Shown here piece by piece: positions 1 to 11,341 of a stretch of DNA of 38,034 nucleotides. The translations under genes were made by a program, and so were the position numbers. Source of the DNA: Saccoglossus kowalevskii (taxonomy: Eukaryota > Hemichordata > Enteropneusta > Harrimaniidae); NCBI RefSeq assembly GCF_000003605.2, contig NW_003120919.1, forward strand, positions 144,786 through 182,819, read 5' to 3'. Position 1 is the stretch's first letter, and the number at the start of each line of letters is the position of its first letter. Under the pieces are notes generated by a model that did no database searches, was not told the DNA's origin, and saw only the letters and a program-made list of their open reading frames with translations.

Positions 1-1
1 T

Positions 2-253
2 GGAAATTCTGATGGTCAACTACATTGTCCTTTATGTGTAGCTACTGATACAGATGGATATGTGTATGTGAGTGATACCGGTAATAATAGGATTCAGAAG
101 TATGACTGCCATGGTCAATTTGTATGTCGTATTAATAGTCCTGGTGATGGGTTGAGTGGTCCCCGTGGTATCTGTGTCACAAATGATAAACCATTTGGTA
201 AGGTTGTAGTGGCTGATTATAACAATCACTATATTAAAATATTTGCACAATAG
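2..253 (+). CDS. C-terminal fragment of an NHL-repeat protein (TRIM2/3/71-like), 5' end outside the window
   Basis: The frame is open from the first full codon at position 2 and ends with TAG at 251-253, giving 83 residues. The peptide contains two NHL beta-propeller blades: one with YVSDTGNNRIQKYD followed by a glycine-rich turn, and one with GKVVVADYNNHYIKIF, the usual closing strand of an NHL propeller. The stop directly after IFAQ fits a natural C-terminus. In TRIM-NHL proteins the propeller binds RNA or protein targets for the N-terminal RING ligase; RING and B-box cannot be checked because they lie upstream of the window. It has the same orientation as the complete TRIM-NHL gene at 8651, so a local TRIM cluster is plausible. 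No clear AATAAA follows. Family confidence is high; exact member unknown. Confidence 0.82.
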   Translation, partial: GNSDGQLHCPLCVATDTDGYVYVSDTGNNRIQKYDCHGQFVCRINSPGDGLSGPRGICVTNDKPFGKVVVADYNNHYIKIFAQ

Positions 254-3200
254 TAAAATTATGTGCACAAAAATTAATAATCTTGAATAATTAACCTAGT
301 ACATCCGAACACATCTAATTAATATTTTTTATCAGTTGTTGAAACATGTAACAATGAATATATGTATCATAGAAATGTATTATCTTTACAAATGTGACGT
401 GGTCTCTGCAAACCAATGTAAATGTATGTGTTAATAATTCAGGTATAATACAACCACAGTAGTGTTCTTGTCAATATGAAATATATTTAAATATGATTTA
501 TTAATTGGGTGCGTTTCAAACTGATTAAAATCCGATGTAAGTATAGGCTCAAATTTTGTTTTATCATTTATTTTGGTTTTACTTTCTGTTATTAAATATT
601 TTTCATTTTCATATATCATATCCCTTATATAGTTTCCACAATTTTTAAAAATCTGAGGTACTATTAATGAATTTTAAAATTCTTTGTTTTTACAATTTCA
701 CCATATCTGAGTCCGATGTCTGGGCAAGTAAGTCCCTTATCGCGCATATCCGATGATCTTCGCCGGGACTGATATAACTGGGTCGTGAGTGGAAAAGATT
801 CAAGTTATTTAAATTTTAGAAAAATCAAAATGCGGGGAATCTTTCCTAAAAATTATATTTTCTGCGTATTTGAATGTAGACAATTGTTTCAGCTTCCCTA
901 TTTATTTGTTAAAATTTTAATTTGCTCGTGCTTTTGATTGATCGTCTAGAGGTCGCAGACTATGATCTCTAATCGAATGAACCGCACCCCTGCGCTAAAG
1001 AGACCATACACTTGATTCAAGTTACATTTTCTGAATTAAATGGCCCAACGTAATTCTGAACTGGGTGCGGCAAATCCAAATGAATCTTCATAACAATTCT
1101 AGAAGCAATAGATAGTATAACAAAATGTCAGGTTTAATGTGTGTATTTGTGTATTGTGCCCGTAGTGTAGTGTAAACAAGGGGTAAGGTATAGTAAGGGG
1201 AAGATTTTGTCTTCGTTGTCGGCGTGAGTTTTGACTTGTTATGTTAAACAAACATGCAATGATGGCCAAGTTCGATATTGTTGCTTGCATAATTAATGAG
1301 AGACGGCTCATGATTGGCTTTCCATTGTGGGCTCGATAACTCAAGTAATTTTTACCCGATCAGTTTCAAATTTATATATGTTATAAAGGTGTAAGGATAA
1401 CTAAGTTAAATATTAGTGCAATTTACATGCATAATTAATGAGATGTGGAGTAATTATTTTATTAATTTTTTTGTTAAAACGTAATGGTTGTGAAATTGTT
1501 TTTTAGTTAAAGAAAAGTATTTTTAATGTTTTGAAATTCAATCCCCCTAATCCGTAACAGGATTTAATCAGAAAATACATGTAATAGTTGTTTTGAAATC
1601 CTTTGGAATTTTCCATTGTTGTGTGACTATGTATACATTTTCATCATATTGGAACCAGTGCCATCTTAAGTTCATTATAGAAAATGCCTTTGTTTTTACT
1701 CTAGTTAATATTTGACCATTTGTCAACATGTGCTTGACAGTTTACCTTATAGCTGCACTATTTAAAACCTTTACACTTGTTTTTTATATTATGTATTGTC
1801 ATCAGTACAAGCACATTTTTTTAGATTACTTACTTATTTTCTTAAACATCATAAGTTGCATAAGATAATTTAATTGTATGAGTTTGCATATATAGTAGTT
1901 GTAATTATTGTTCACTGAGCAGCATTTTCTAATTTGCATATATTATTGGGTTAACTTTGTACAACTACCAGTATATGTGCCAGTATGTTTTTTCATCTTA
2001 ATATAATCAGTGCCATCTGGAGTTCATTATTGGAAAATAGCTTTGTTATTTATACTTTAGTTAACATTTGACCTTTGTGAGAAGTCATTGTATGGTAATT
2101 AGATCTGGTCAAGGTTAATATTCAAGACCACTGTGGTTAAACATTATAAGATAGTAATCTACTGTAAGCAGTTGTACTTGGTACTAGTTCTCATTGTTCA
2201 GTGAGAGTTACAAACTAAGTGCGATAAGTTTCGTAAAGTTAGATCTCTAACTGCAAAATCCGTGGCAACATAATGTGACTTTTATCTTGACGTGACATTT
2301 GTAGCAATTTATGTTAAAGCGGGACGGTGGTCAATCAATTTAAACAATAATGAATATTGCATATGAAGAAGGGTCTATGCTAAGATAAATGTAATATGTG
2401 AGGTGAAGCCGAATACGTCTTTATCGATGTGCTGAATTCTTTATCCTCATTGCATGTCACCACAATGTAACAAATTTGGGGGTTGTTTATTTTTTTAAAT
2501 AAATTCACTTGCAAATAGAGGTTTACTTTATCGTCTGCTAATTTAAATATATGATGTCATAAAAACCTCATATTCCGATAGTGGTGATTTATAACTTATA
2601 ATAATGCCAGGGGTTGTGCAGGATACAGTGATTGTGTCATCTGGGTATATTAAACAGGACAAATTGCTCTTCAGTGATGCTCGCTTCAATACAATCTCTA
2701 AACCATTCACAAATAATACAAATAGTTATGAACTTAAATTATCACCCTGTTCACCAATCAATGATGTAAACATACTTGTAAAACCATGTTCAATTTTAAC
2801 TGAATAACGCACACCATATATACTTCTAATCAAACTTGCGCGTAATCCTAGATTTTATGAGCTTTGCAAACAGTTTAACCCTAGTCACATAGTCTAATGC
2901 TTTACACAAAACAGACGTGACTCTTTCTGAAGCCAGCTTGGCTATCAAGAATCGTATCACTTTGATCGCACCATATATGGTTGGTGTTTATAATGGCTTT
3001 CGAACGGTGTTGAGGAGAAAGTAATATGATATTCCCGTCAAATTCTGCTTGCTACGCAGACCACAACACCAGATTGAAGGGGCACATCCCTGTCAATAAA
3101 TATATTCTCCCTGTGTATAGTGAATTAAATCCCGGCATAATAGTTATTTTTCTTCACTGTCATCTGTTTTTTCGAGAATAACAGTAAAATAATATGGATA

Positions 3201-3462
3201 ACATGCCGTTTTAGCAGCGGTTTCCATAGACAACAATGAAAACATATTTCCCAATTGTCAATTTTCAGTACATCTAGACATCAACAAGTACATCATAAGA
3301 CAATATATCATTTTTTTTTTCACAGCATGTCACGGATTAAAATATTGAGATATATATTCTTGTCATTTGACACGATGGTATAATGCCCTGAAACAGTCAA
3401 AACATTGTATTTTATTGATCGATTTTTTTCTGAAATGTGTATGGTGATGCCATATTTTTTAA
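254..3462. other. Intergenic, AT-rich; no supported gene
   Basis: No conserved protein is recognisable here. A 67-codon open frame at 2604-2807 (+) has a somewhat protein-like composition but matches no family I recognise. A diverged direct duplication is visible (see 1650-2100). Otherwise the stretch is AT-rich and featureless to my reading. Confidence 0.5.
1650..2080 (+). repeat. Diverged direct duplication, about 355-bp offset
   Basis: The phrase CAGTGCCATCT, then AGTTCATTA, GAAAAT, CTTTGTT and AGTTAA.ATTTGACC occurs in the same order near 1657-1722 and again near 2009-2075. This indicates an old tandem duplication of roughly 355 bp. It has no coding content. Confidence 0.5.
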
Positions 3463-3701
3463 TTAAAGAGCGGTCGTCGTGCCACGCATGCGCTAGATAT
3501 GGGTATTGTATAAACAAAGAAGGTGACTTTGACTTGCGCAGGCCAACAGGTACAAAGTGATACGTTATCAAGCTTTAATTATATATTTTTATGTGACTGG
3601 AAAGTATTGATAGAATCACCGGCGGTCAAAATTTGATTTCGTTAGGAAGACGCATTGTATTGTGGAAAAATCAATTCGGCGCGACGACCACCGCCCTTTA
3701 A
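3463..3701. mobile_element. TTAA-flanked MITE, long subfamily, copy a
   Basis: The left tip TTAAAGAGCGGTCGTCGTGC and the right tip GCGACGACCACCGCCCTTTAA are imperfect inverted repeats of one another, each ending in TTAA. There is no coding capacity. The tips match those of the elements at 12555, 19909, 22957 and 35508. A TTAA target is typical of piggyBac-type transposases, so these are probably non-autonomous derivatives mobilised in trans. The interior resembles that of 22957-23268 (shared GACTTTGAC and CAAGCTTTAATT), which marks the two as one subfamily. Confidence 0.72.
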
Positions 3702-5589
3702 GTCATCTAATCCTGTACTAAATTCTAATCATACTGGTTTAAAATGGGGTATGGAATTTAGGTCCAAACACCCCTCCACGTCTCATACCCCAGCCGTCGG
3801 GACGGGCGTCATTAATAGCGCTATAATACTTCGATCTTTGCTTGGTACTTGTCCGTAGATTGCACATATACGTCTGTCAGTTTGATGGCAACAAATCTTT
3901 TCGTCACTAGAGGGCGCTGTGCAAACTTGTGTTGGTATTACTTATTGTCACGTTTGCTGCGGGCGCTAGAAGGACAAGATAAGATATTTTATTTGGCAGG
4001 TTTGGGACAATACAGGTTGCCGCAGCCGAACAAATAAGAATACAATCCAAACAAACCATACAATTCTAAAATTATATTAAAAACAAACTGCGCTAAACAT
4101 TTAAAAATAAAATCATCAATACTACAAAAAAAAAAGAAACCGCTTTTTACATATGCGCAATTCCTGAAGCTATAAAATAGCAATGTAAAATGTAGTATAA
4201 CTAAATTATTCTTAAATGTGTATTGATTTGATATTTAATGCAAATGAAGTAAGTGCTTTGTTTATAAATGTTGACATTTATTTTCTTGATATGGACATGA
4301 TGGTATCAGTCATTGTTACATGCACAACACGTGTATCTCCACAGTGAAACAATGTATCATTAAATACAGGTTATTACTCTGCTGTTATATTCTACGTCAC
4401 ACACCAAATCTACTTTTACCATACTCACTCTATAACTCTAACAAACAGCAGTGTACTTACCAGCTTACCAGTAAATACAGAAAGGAAAATGTGTGTCGTA
4501 GTCTGGCAGTCGGGACGATTTTTTTAAAACAGTGGTGTAATTTTCAATTAAAAATAACTATTCTCTCCACTCACAACGAAATCTCCACTCACCAAAAAAT
4601 CACGGGGGGGGGGGGGGTCGCCGCAAGTGGAGTTTTTAATAAAATATATTAATGGAAATATTTTTATATATGGAAATATTTTGTTTAATTCACTTGAGGG
4701 AGGAAAAATTAAATCTACCTGACTGTAGCCAGTCTATGTTTGTTGTTACGCAGGTACTCGGGAACCAAAACGGTTTCGTCTTATCGTGTATCTGCCTCGT
4801 GGATAAAGCTCGCACACGTCAGTAACTACGACTCGGACAACACGTTAGATCCATTTAAATGTCTGCTCCGGGCAGAGCTAGGAGCCGAAGTTCCCAACAA
4901 AGCCCGTCGACAACTCTTTATTTACACCTACCAAATAACCCCAGACATCTAATAAAGTTGTTATTAGATGTCTGAGAAATAACGTTGTACATTTGGAAGA
5001 ATCTGAAATAAACTACGCCCTCTAGTGTCGCATTAGCCAAATGTACCACAATGTAATGATTCATCGTACATATATTGTCAACATTAAACCAATCACAGAC
5101 ACTTCCGTTGCGATTATTAATATCACATGATGTCACCTCCGGTAAATGATCTATGGACTTATTATTGAGATATAACTTTACAACTTTTCGCTTACGTAAG
5201 ATCTGTGATATCTCTAGGTTGCAAATAACTACGCATTTCTCGGTACTGAGCCGACCGATATATCGAGTTCACCGGGGTCAACACTAGCTCAAACCGTTTA
5301 GAAAGAATTCGACGACAGCGCATATATCAAACAATGCCATCAACTCACGCTAACACGTGTATTGCCTACGTCCATCAAAATGGCGTCACACAAGCCGGAT
5401 AAAATGTTATGTTTTTACAATGTTCAAAATCTGCACCCGATATTATTAGTTTCCATGCAGAATAACCGTTAATAATATTTAGTATCATAATAATCAATGT
5501 CCACCATAAGTGGATGGCGGCCAAGTTCAGTTTTACAAGGAACGTCAAACGTATCCTGTGCGTGCTGATACTCGTTTACAAAATTTGAT
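3702..5589. other. Intergenic; possible inverted-repeat element at 3905-5026
   Basis: The only structure I see is CACTAGAGGGCG at 3905-3916 and its exact reverse complement CGCCCTCTAGTG at 5015-5026, which could be the tips of a 1.1 kb element. A G13 run lies at 4605-4617. Open frames between these points show no recognisable protein. Confidence 0.35.
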
Positions 5590-5900
5590 TTGTGATTTTT
5601 CGGTTTGATACTTTCACTGAATAATGTTAAGCGTAGTTGATAATTTGTGATGAAAAGTTTAATAATCGGTTTATCATAAATGTCAGCGCCATAAAATAAA
5701 AATTGTTAGACCAATGCATCTAACAACTAACTGTCTAATTTCATTGTTATTCTCGAGTATCTTGTACATTTTGAAGAATGTCTTCTGAGCCTTGTCATAT
5801 ACCTTGATATAGCAAAGTTTAATTTGCTATTAGACTGGAAATTTATGCCAAGATATTTAAATGAATTAACACATTCCAATTCAATAAAATGGTTCATGAT
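5590..5900 (-). pseudogene. Decayed non-LTR (LINE) retrotransposon reverse-transcriptase fragment
   Basis: Read on the minus strand, one frame gives VNSFKYLGINFQSNSKLNF, the conserved motif after the palm domain of LINE reverse transcriptases (usually F.YLG). A frame change is then needed to continue as YDKAQKTFFKMYKIL, which resembles the thumb-region helix (KAQKALF type). A second frame change gives FLFYGADIYDKP, matching the PILLYGAEIW motif that follows in these elements. Three consecutive motifs in the right order, in three frames, show a 5'-truncated or fragmented element with at least two frameshifts. No ORF1, endonuclease or catalytic YADD box is seen nearby. It is inactive. The clade cannot be assigned from this fragment. 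Confidence 0.7.
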
Positions 5901-8650
5901 GAAATATACACATGGCGATATCCTGGTATAAATTCTCATGTGCACGAAGTCGGACACAGGCATGTAGTGTTCGTAAGATCATAGGCCTGAGCAAATATTC
6001 TGCATGCGAAAATGTCGACTAAATATTAACCGACGCATTCTTATAATTTAGACTATTCTTAAACGACCAAAAAATAAAAATCGAGAAGATCTTCTCTTTA
6101 TACAAACTTTGCAAAAACAATGCTATTTGGACAGACAGGCGAATGAGCGGACTCTAAATAAGTAAATGTTTGTTTCAAAATACTTTATCCAAGACGAACA
6201 TATCATTCTATACACATCAATTAACACAACATATATCATTCAATTAAACATCGCACATAGTTTACCAATTTTCAATGAGCAAGATTTTCATAATATCTAT
6301 CTTTAAGTTAATTCTACTTACCTACAGGCAGTGCTTACGTCTCATTGGGCCGAAATAAACCTGGTCAAAACATTGCTCAGTAAATACCTTTTCGTATTGT
6401 TTAATCCTGCATATGGAGTGACTTGTGTTTGTGCATGTGTTTGAGAGCGCTGTCTCTTTTCTTTATACTCGTCTGAAACAGATTCTGATACATATGTATC
6501 TCTCAAATTCACGTACAAATTCTGCACCGGCGTCGAAAGTCATGTTAAATATTGTAGTTGTTCGACCAATCTATCACCAGCTAATGATGTATTTATGCTG
6601 TTGACTGGTGAATTTAAGTCGTAATTTATCAATGATAATTTAATATCATCAGTCTGTAACTTGACATCAAGCTGAACATGGTTATTTTGGTGAATATATT
6701 CAATAATTATACTTGATCAATTGCTGTACTTGTTATATTATATATTCTTTTTTCATTTTTTATATTTTACTGAATAGATGTGTTTCCTGAAATAACCAAA
6801 ATGAAAGACTAATGTAACAGAGAACAACAAGAACACGTCAATCACAGCGACGATGTATCAGTCGTTTTGTCCAGAGAATGGTTTGTTTGAAATTGTCATT
6901 GAAATACGTTCAAATATAAATGTAGAAAATATTGATTAAACGATAAAACTATTGTAAATTCATAGTAGCCGCTGCTGACATAAAGCAAGTAAATAACACC
7001 GAAAACGGCATGGTAAGAACTCTGTTAAATCAACGTAAAATAAATAAAATAAGCTAGTGACACCGAACAAAATCGGCCGCAACGATTTCATTGCTGTCAC
7101 ATCGAGTTTGTAAAACTAAACTCCCCTAAATCACTTACCAAAACGCATACCAGTGCCGAAAAAGTTCCAATCCGTCCTATTACAACACTGGCCCCATAAT
7201 TTTAAAATAATCTTGAATTGCAGTGAAACTTGCTGATACATAGGGTTGCTAAGGGAGTAAGCCACTGAAAAATAGAATTTTTCCATCTCGTGACAATATT
7301 TCGATTTTTTTAGCACGTTGTCCTGATCCGAATAGATACCACTGGGGGCGCCCTACTGATTGCTGGAATGTATACACAGACCCATGACACAGACCCGTCC
7401 GTGCCCGTCCATACACATGTCTACACAGGTATATTGAAAGCAAATACGTAAATAGACTGTGTTCACTAATATGCCTGAAAAATAACTGCGCCCTCTCCAC
7501 TATTATCGCATACTTCGTGTGGATATTATTAATTCTCCATTTTTGATGAATATTCTTGTCATATTGGGGTAAATATTATTGTTTCAAAATTGCGTTAAAA
7601 ACTGTTGATTGCCCAGTTAGGTGGTATGTACATTCGTCGGGTTACCCACCATACGATGTCTCCACTGTCTTTATTCTGCTTCTGTGTGTGATTCAGATTA
7701 CTTACTGAATATGCATTATATGCAGGGGACCGCACCTCTACCAGTAAACAGATTGCTCAATTATTATTAAAATTATAAATGTTTTAAAATTGCTTATGGC
7801 AATTTCCATGACGGTCACATTTTACAGAATTGATTCCACTAGAACAATAATAAAACAAAGCCGATGATACTAAACGACATAAATATGTGTGAATGAAAGA
7901 ATGTCGGATAAAATCTGCCTACTCGAGCTGTTCCTCCCACGGATTTGCCTAGACTTGTACGCAAGAATTGTCTTCGTATTTAGCTTTCAACCACCATGTA
8001 CCAACTCGGTGAAACCTCTAACCCAGTTTCTCGAAAATATGCCAGTACCCAGCATACAAATAACTGAAGTTCCGATATGTACGCCGATTATAACCACCTG
8101 TATGCTTAACCTAGTACGTAAACAATCATTGAATAGTCAGGCCATCGTGAATCGAGCACATTGTTTGAAATCCAATTTTATTTATTTTTTTACTACAAAC
8201 TACGATAACACCCATTCTCGTTCCCTGGGCTTCTCTACACTCGTGTGTCACTGATAAGTCATCAACCAGACAGTAATTCACGATACTCCAATTTTAAACT
8301 ATTAATTGTTATTTAAATCTTATGAACACAAAACACAGACGATTGAACAGGATTGTGTGCGCCACAGTCCAAAACAACAGACTATGTGTGAGTGTAGCTT
8401 TGAAAAAAAATACGTCTCATTGAGTCGTTACGCCACTACAATGACATGGCACTTTTCTGACACATTACTACATTATATCTATTTGTTAAGGGTACATTTG
8501 GATAAGTTATTGGTATTTAATTATAATAATATTAATATATCAATTTAACATATAACCGCCCAGTGGCCTCCTTACTGTACATAGTTCAACTGTCCTATAT
8601 TAGTATGCGGGTAGCATATTAATTACGTGCAACACTGAGACTGAACGCCC
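5901..8650. other. Intergenic, upstream of the TRIM-NHL gene
   Basis: No recognisable gene. Several short open frames, for example a 121-codon one at 7889-8254 (+), have no family resemblance and look like chance. The promoter of the gene at 8651 presumably lies at the end of this stretch. I see no convincing TATA box at the expected distance, and the transcription start cannot be placed. Confidence 0.4.
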
Positions 8651-10648
8651 ATGATGGCTGCGTCCACCATTTTTTCCGAGATTTGTGACCAGTTCTTGCG
8701 TTGCAAACTATGTGAGGGTGATTTCAATTCGCCTAAATTGCTTCCGTGCTTGCATTCGTTCTGTCGAAACTGTTTGGATGGCTTGCTGAAAAGCGACAGC
8801 AACGAACGTTCGCTTAACTGTCCTGTGTGCAAACAGTACGTTTCATTGTACGGTAAACATGGCGTCGACGGTTTACGTGATAACGAGTTCATCGCCAGCC
8901 TCACCGAAACTATGGGCATGCTTCAGAAAATCCGTAACCCAGTCAATGCGATTGTCTGCACTTGCTGTTCTGATGGGAACGAAGCAAAATCATACTGCCC
9001 CGCCTGTGATGATTTTCTATGCGACGATTGCGTTGGGGCCCACGGCCGACTGAAGGTGTTCAAGAACCACGCCTCCGTGCTTTTAGATGACATCCGTTCC
9101 GGGAAATGTACCGAATGTCTTCTAAAGCACGATAAAACACAGGTATGCAAGGTCCACGATGGCGAAGTGATGAGATTCTACTGTAAGACATGCGAGAAGC
9201 AAATATGTCGTGACTGCACCGTTCTTGATCACAAGGAACCCGACCATCGCTACCATCGGCTTTGCGATGCCATATCTGAATGTCGCGAGGCCCTAAAAAA
9301 GAATCTGTCGGAAGTGAAGATGAAAATATCCCTGGTGAACAATTCTCTGAAAGCCGTTGCTAAATCACAAAATGAAATCGCACAAGGAAAAGAGAAGACA
9401 ATAGAAAAAATTCATCTAGAAGCCGAAAAACGTGTTGACGATATAACGAATATGCGAATCGCGCTGGAAGGTCAGGTCAACGCACTTTCGTCTATAAAAG
9501 AACGCCAACTCAATGATTTGAAAGATATGCTTGATCTCGAATTGCTCAAACTGAACGGCAGTTTTGAATTTACTGACATTATATTGAAAATGGGTATCGA
9601 TCGCGATATTTTGGCAGGGAAAACACAAATGGAGCGAAGATTGAAAGAATTGGCAGAGACTTGCGTAGAAGCCAACATGGTTGTCGATACGGCGGTTAAA
9701 TTTATCGGTAGCTATGCCACTCGTGCGACCGATCCTTTAGGCAAAGTGGTCGATGAAAGCGGTACCACGGTAACTGTCGACGGTCCTTTGAAATCAAATT
9801 CCGTTCAGTACTCCTGCCGACTATTATTTGAATTTGGAAAACGAGGTTCTGGCCCAGGAGAGTTTTGCGACCCAGAAGGCGTGGCCGTTACCAATGCGGG
9901 CGACATAGTCGTAGCGGACAAAGGCAATAGTCGTCTTCAAATATTTGATTCGCTCGGAAATTATAAGTTTCAATCACCCGCCCATATGTACAAAACTCCT
10001 ACGGACGTGGCCGTAAACCCAGACAATGATTTTGTAGTCGTCGACTATGGATTACGATGTATTAGAATCACATCTCCCGACAAGTGTCACGTGACCATCC
10101 GTAAAACGGACAGTTCCGACTCCCCTAAAAGCCCAGTCGATGACGATTTCTGGAACTACCTTCATGGCATTACGGTCGACCGTATCGGTCACGTCGTCGT
10201 CTCGAGTTCTTGTCATGAACAGTCCCACATTCGCGTGTTCACCCCCTACGGCACAGAAATCTGTCGCATCGGCGAAAAAGATAAGCTCGACCGTATTTTC
10301 TACATGTGCACCGATTCCAGCAATGAAAATATATTGGTGTCCAACCACGGAAAACGCCCTCTACGTAAGTATGACATCAGAGGCCGCGAAATATGGTCAA
10401 CAAATCTTCCGGGTCATTTTATAACTGGAATTTGCTGTGATGACTTGGATAACATGCTGACAGTGAGTTATCGGACAGGACAGATATTACTGGTTCACAA
10501 AGACGGAACCCCCGGAGGTATTCTCGCGGAAGGGCTGAGTCATCCGGAAGGCATTGCCTTTACCAAAGACAAGAAGTTGGTCGTAGTGGATGGAGGCCAC
10601 AATCGCGTTAAAGTCTACCAGTATCGACGAACTGGAAGTAATGCCTAA
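8651..10648 (+). CDS. TRIM-NHL protein (RING, B-box 1, B-box 2, coiled coil, NHL propeller), 665 aa, intronless
   Basis: Predicted E3 ubiquitin ligase of the TRIM family with a C-terminal NHL propeller. The RING finger has all eight ligands in C3HC4 order: C18, C21, C33, H35, C38, C41, C57, C60. A B-box 1-like zinc motif spans about 103-143 (C103, C106, C116, C119, C124, C127, H131, H140). B-box 2 spans about 166-202 (C166, H169, C178, C181, C186, C189, H194, H199/H202). Residues about 205-345 are rich in K, E, L and heptad-like spacing, the expected coiled coil. From about 392 to 660 there are about six NHL blades, clearest at GDIVVADKGNSRLQIFD and KLVVVDGGHNRVKVYQY. The length is normal for TRIM2/3/56-like proteins. 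The ATG at 8651 is followed at once by a second ATG; either puts the RING near the N-terminus. The whole ORF is one exon with GC content above its flanks. It is cytoplasmic by inference; the substrate is unknown. It lies in the same orientation as the fragment at 2-253. Confidence 0.95.
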   Translation: MMAASTIFSEICDQFLRCKLCEGDFNSPKLLPCLHSFCRNCLDGLLKSDSNERSLNCPVCKQYVSLYGKHGVDGLRDNEFIASLTETMGMLQKIRNPVNAIVCTCCSDGNEAKSYCPACDDFLCDDCVGAHGRLKVFKNHASVLLDDIRSGKCTECLLKHDKTQVCKVHDGEVMRFYCKTCEKQICRDCTVLDHKEPDHRYHRLCDAISECREALKKNLSEVKMKISLVNNSLKAVAKSQNEIAQGKEKTIEKIHLEAEKRVDDITNMRIALEGQVNALSSIKERQLNDLKDMLDLELLKLNGSFEFTDIILKMGIDRDILAGKTQMERRLKELAETCVEANMVVDTAVKFIGSYATRATDPLGKVVDESGTTVTVDGPLKSNSVQYSCRLLFEFGKRGSGPGEFCDPEGVAVTNAGDIVVADKGNSRLQIFDSLGNYKFQSPAHMYKTPTDVAVNPDNDFVVVDYGLRCIRITSPDKCHVTIRKTDSSDSPKSPVDDDFWNYLHGITVDRIGHVVVSSSCHEQSHIRVFTPYGTEICRIGEKDKLDRIFYMCTDSSNENILVSNHGKRPLRKYDIRGREIWSTNLPGHFITGICCDDLDNMLTVSYRTGQILLVHKDGTPGGILAEGLSHPEGIAFTKDKKLVVVDGGHNRVKVYQYRRTGSNA

Positions 10649-11029
10649 ACCAGTGGCACAAGTGATGTCTATTGTTCTAATTGTATGTCATTGGTCGTCG
10701 ATGTCTTCTTGTTATTTTTCCCATCGCATATAAGTATTGGTATTAACTAATAGGGATGAACCATTACAACTCTGGGGGTAGAATTGGAGGAGAATTGCAT
10801 AGGAAATATCAAGAAAAAATCCTGCAGAAATCAATAATGGAAAAATTCGGCACTCCGATATCTTCGTGAGAAAATATATTACAGTGGAAAGCAAATTGCA
10901 AATTCTTCATGGATACAAAATAGCACCAAACTAAGTGAAGGAAAAATATATTTTGCACAGTTTTTTTCATCCCATAATTTCTTGTATGTTTATATATAGT
11001 TATTGTGGAGCATTTGCTGTTTGAAAATG
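10649..11029. other. Intergenic, 3' flank of the TRIM-NHL gene
   Basis: No AATAAA is evident close behind the TAA at 10646-10648. The segment AACCATTACAACTCTGGGGG near 10755 resembles the tip of the MITE at 19591-19802 and may be a decayed copy. No other feature is seen. Confidence 0.35.
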
Positions 11030-11341
11030 ATCTACACATAGGCGATTTTTCGTTCACTGTGAGATCTCGCGTAATGCGTGATGGGCGCGGGCCGAACGTC
11101 GGTTTGATTTTGAATGTCAAAATCTTTGCGTTAAGATACCCTTACTTCATTAAAATTGACCATCATTAAATGTGTATAGCACATTAATAAGCGTGGAAAT
11201 GCACCCCAAGGTGCGTTTGTCGAACCCCACGCGATGTTTTGAGGTCAATACAACGCTATGACCTTTGTTTGTTCTGTTTTCAGGTTCAATTTTACGCATA
11301 ACGTGGGATCTGCAGTGAACGAAAAGTTTTCTATTCATTGA
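11030..11341. mobile_element. MITE with long terminal inverted repeats, family D, copy a
   Basis: The left part reads CGTTCACTGTGAGATCTCGCG followed by TAATGCGT. The right part is its imperfect reverse complement, ACGCATAACGTGGGATCTGC then AGTGAACG. The interior shares phrases (for example TTAATAAGCGTGGAAATG and GACCATCATTAAATGTG) with the element at 21321-21693, in opposite orientation. It is non-coding. The exact ends are uncertain by about 10 bases. Confidence 0.6.

Noticed and set aside
2604..2807. 67-codon frame with protein-like composition
   Set aside because: No recognisable domain, no splice or neighbouring exon support; kept only as a note in the intergenic entry.
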